A stretch of DNA of 64,000 bases from Nigrospora sphaerica (taxonomy: Eukaryota; Ascomycota; Sordariomycetes; Amphisphaeriales; Apiosporaceae), in contig JAGVVL010000022.1 of the NCBI GenBank assembly GCA_018287875.1, positions 1,736,001 through 1,800,000 on the forward strand, given 5' to 3'. Position numbers and translations under genes: made by a program. The first letter of the stretch is position 1, and each line of letters begins with the position of its first letter. Under the pieces are notes generated by a model. That model worked only from the letters and a program-made list of their open reading frames with translations, ran no database searches and had not been told where the DNA came from. Shown here piece by piece: positions 63,318 through 64,000 of this stretch.

Positions 63318-64000
63318 ACATTCTCAGAGCTACGACTCAAAAACTTGGTATCATTGGAGCCGACCTCGGTCGCTGGCTACTTGAATGCATGTTCACCACG
63401 TGGTATGTTGCCCGGCACCAGTGAGTGCTATTGGGTCATTGAGATGATCCTCGCTGCTGGCGTGGTTTCTCTACAGCACTCAACATTGGCCATAGCCAAT
63501 GCCGCTGTGGTTTATTGTTCAGGCGTCTCGCCGAAATGCAGAGTCCAGCGAAAGGCCCCAGGGTCTTCGTTCACCCATAAAGTGGAGAACGGACGTCTTA
63601 ACGATATGCTCACTTGTATGAGTTGAAAGTACCGGAGCAGCATGGACATCGGCGGCAGGTTACAGCGTCATTGAGATACCCCTATTTGCTTTAGAATCGC
63701 GACTGTACTTTTGATGCATGAGGCGCAGAATACAACTAGGTATGGGGTGGAAGAAGTACTTGCTAGTAGACATGGATAGCAGACTAACAATAGACAAAAG
63801 GTGGATTATACGACTCTCTTCATACGCAGTCTCTCTATCATGGCAGCAACACGGGGAAGCCGCAATGGTTATATCCGACGTACCACATTGCTCACTGGTG
63901 GGCTCACGGAAGCGATTACCTCCATACCAAGCAGGCTGGCTGGCTCTTATCAGCCGCATCTGTGCCAAGGGTGTTTAGCCGCCATGAGCACGGATTCGGG
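63318..64000. other. Right-end intergenic sequence
   Basis: The NIF-gene 3' flank and unassigned sequence to the window edge. Short open frames on both strands at 63660-63978 overlap each other and show no domain; a gene beginning beyond the window cannot be excluded. Confidence 0.4.

Overview
This window is nuclear DNA of a filamentous ascomycete (Pezizomycotina, most likely a sordariomycete). Genes are GC-rich, with short introns of about 45-100 bp carrying GTRNGT donors. There are intron-less vacuolar genes, a HET-domain gene, a scytalone dehydratase (DHN-melanin pathway), an alpha-ketoglutarate xanthine dioxygenase (XanA, a fungal family), secreted GH32 and GH43 enzymes, and two eukaryotic tRNA genes. 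Nothing bacterial is seen (no operons or Shine-Dalgarno sites) and there is no CRISPR array. Species cannot be fixed from the sequence alone.

Layout. 0.6-12 kb is a sugar and cell-wall section: an MFS sugar/quinate-type transporter, a CAP/PR-1 secreted protein with a possible GPI signal, a secreted GH32 fructosidase and a secreted GH43 arabinanase-type enzyme. 13-17.5 kb holds a frame-broken gene, an aldo-keto reductase, tRNA-Asp, an ankyrin-repeat relic and tRNA-Lys. 17.8-22 kb has an MDR alcohol dehydrogenase and an eroded 2EXR/F-box-like gene. 23.9-28.9 kb has scytalone dehydratase, a DUF7918 protein with a C-terminal SUMO-interaction-like motif, and xanA. 29.5-36 kb carries two same-strand vacuolar-membrane genes: an M28 protease (Pff1) and a Ca2+/H+ exchanger with a very long cytosolic loop. 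About 5.5 kb without a recognisable gene follows.

41.5-52.2 kb has a HET-domain gene, a proline-repeat SPRY protein, a methyltransferase with a Gly-His tract, a GMC/cellobiose-dehydrogenase-like pseudogene with a large internal deletion, and an Ap4A phosphorylase. 52.2-56.1 kb is repeat-bearing, AT-richer and gene-poor. It is followed by a secreted SnoaL-like protein with a long C-terminal tandem-repeat tail. The right end (58.4-63.3 kb) is conserved core: COQ8 kinase-like protein, RRP36 and a mitochondrial-looking FCP1/NIF-domain protein.

Conserved housekeeping genes therefore alternate with accessory pockets (13-17 kb, 20-24 kb, 36-41 kb, 48-49.5 kb, 52-57 kb) that hold relics, repeats and lineage-specific genes. 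No single gene cluster or defence island is evident. The least explained intact gene is the secreted SnoaL-plus-repeats protein at 56.2-57.3 kb. Exon boundaries were inferred by eye from frame continuity and splice consensus, without transcripts.
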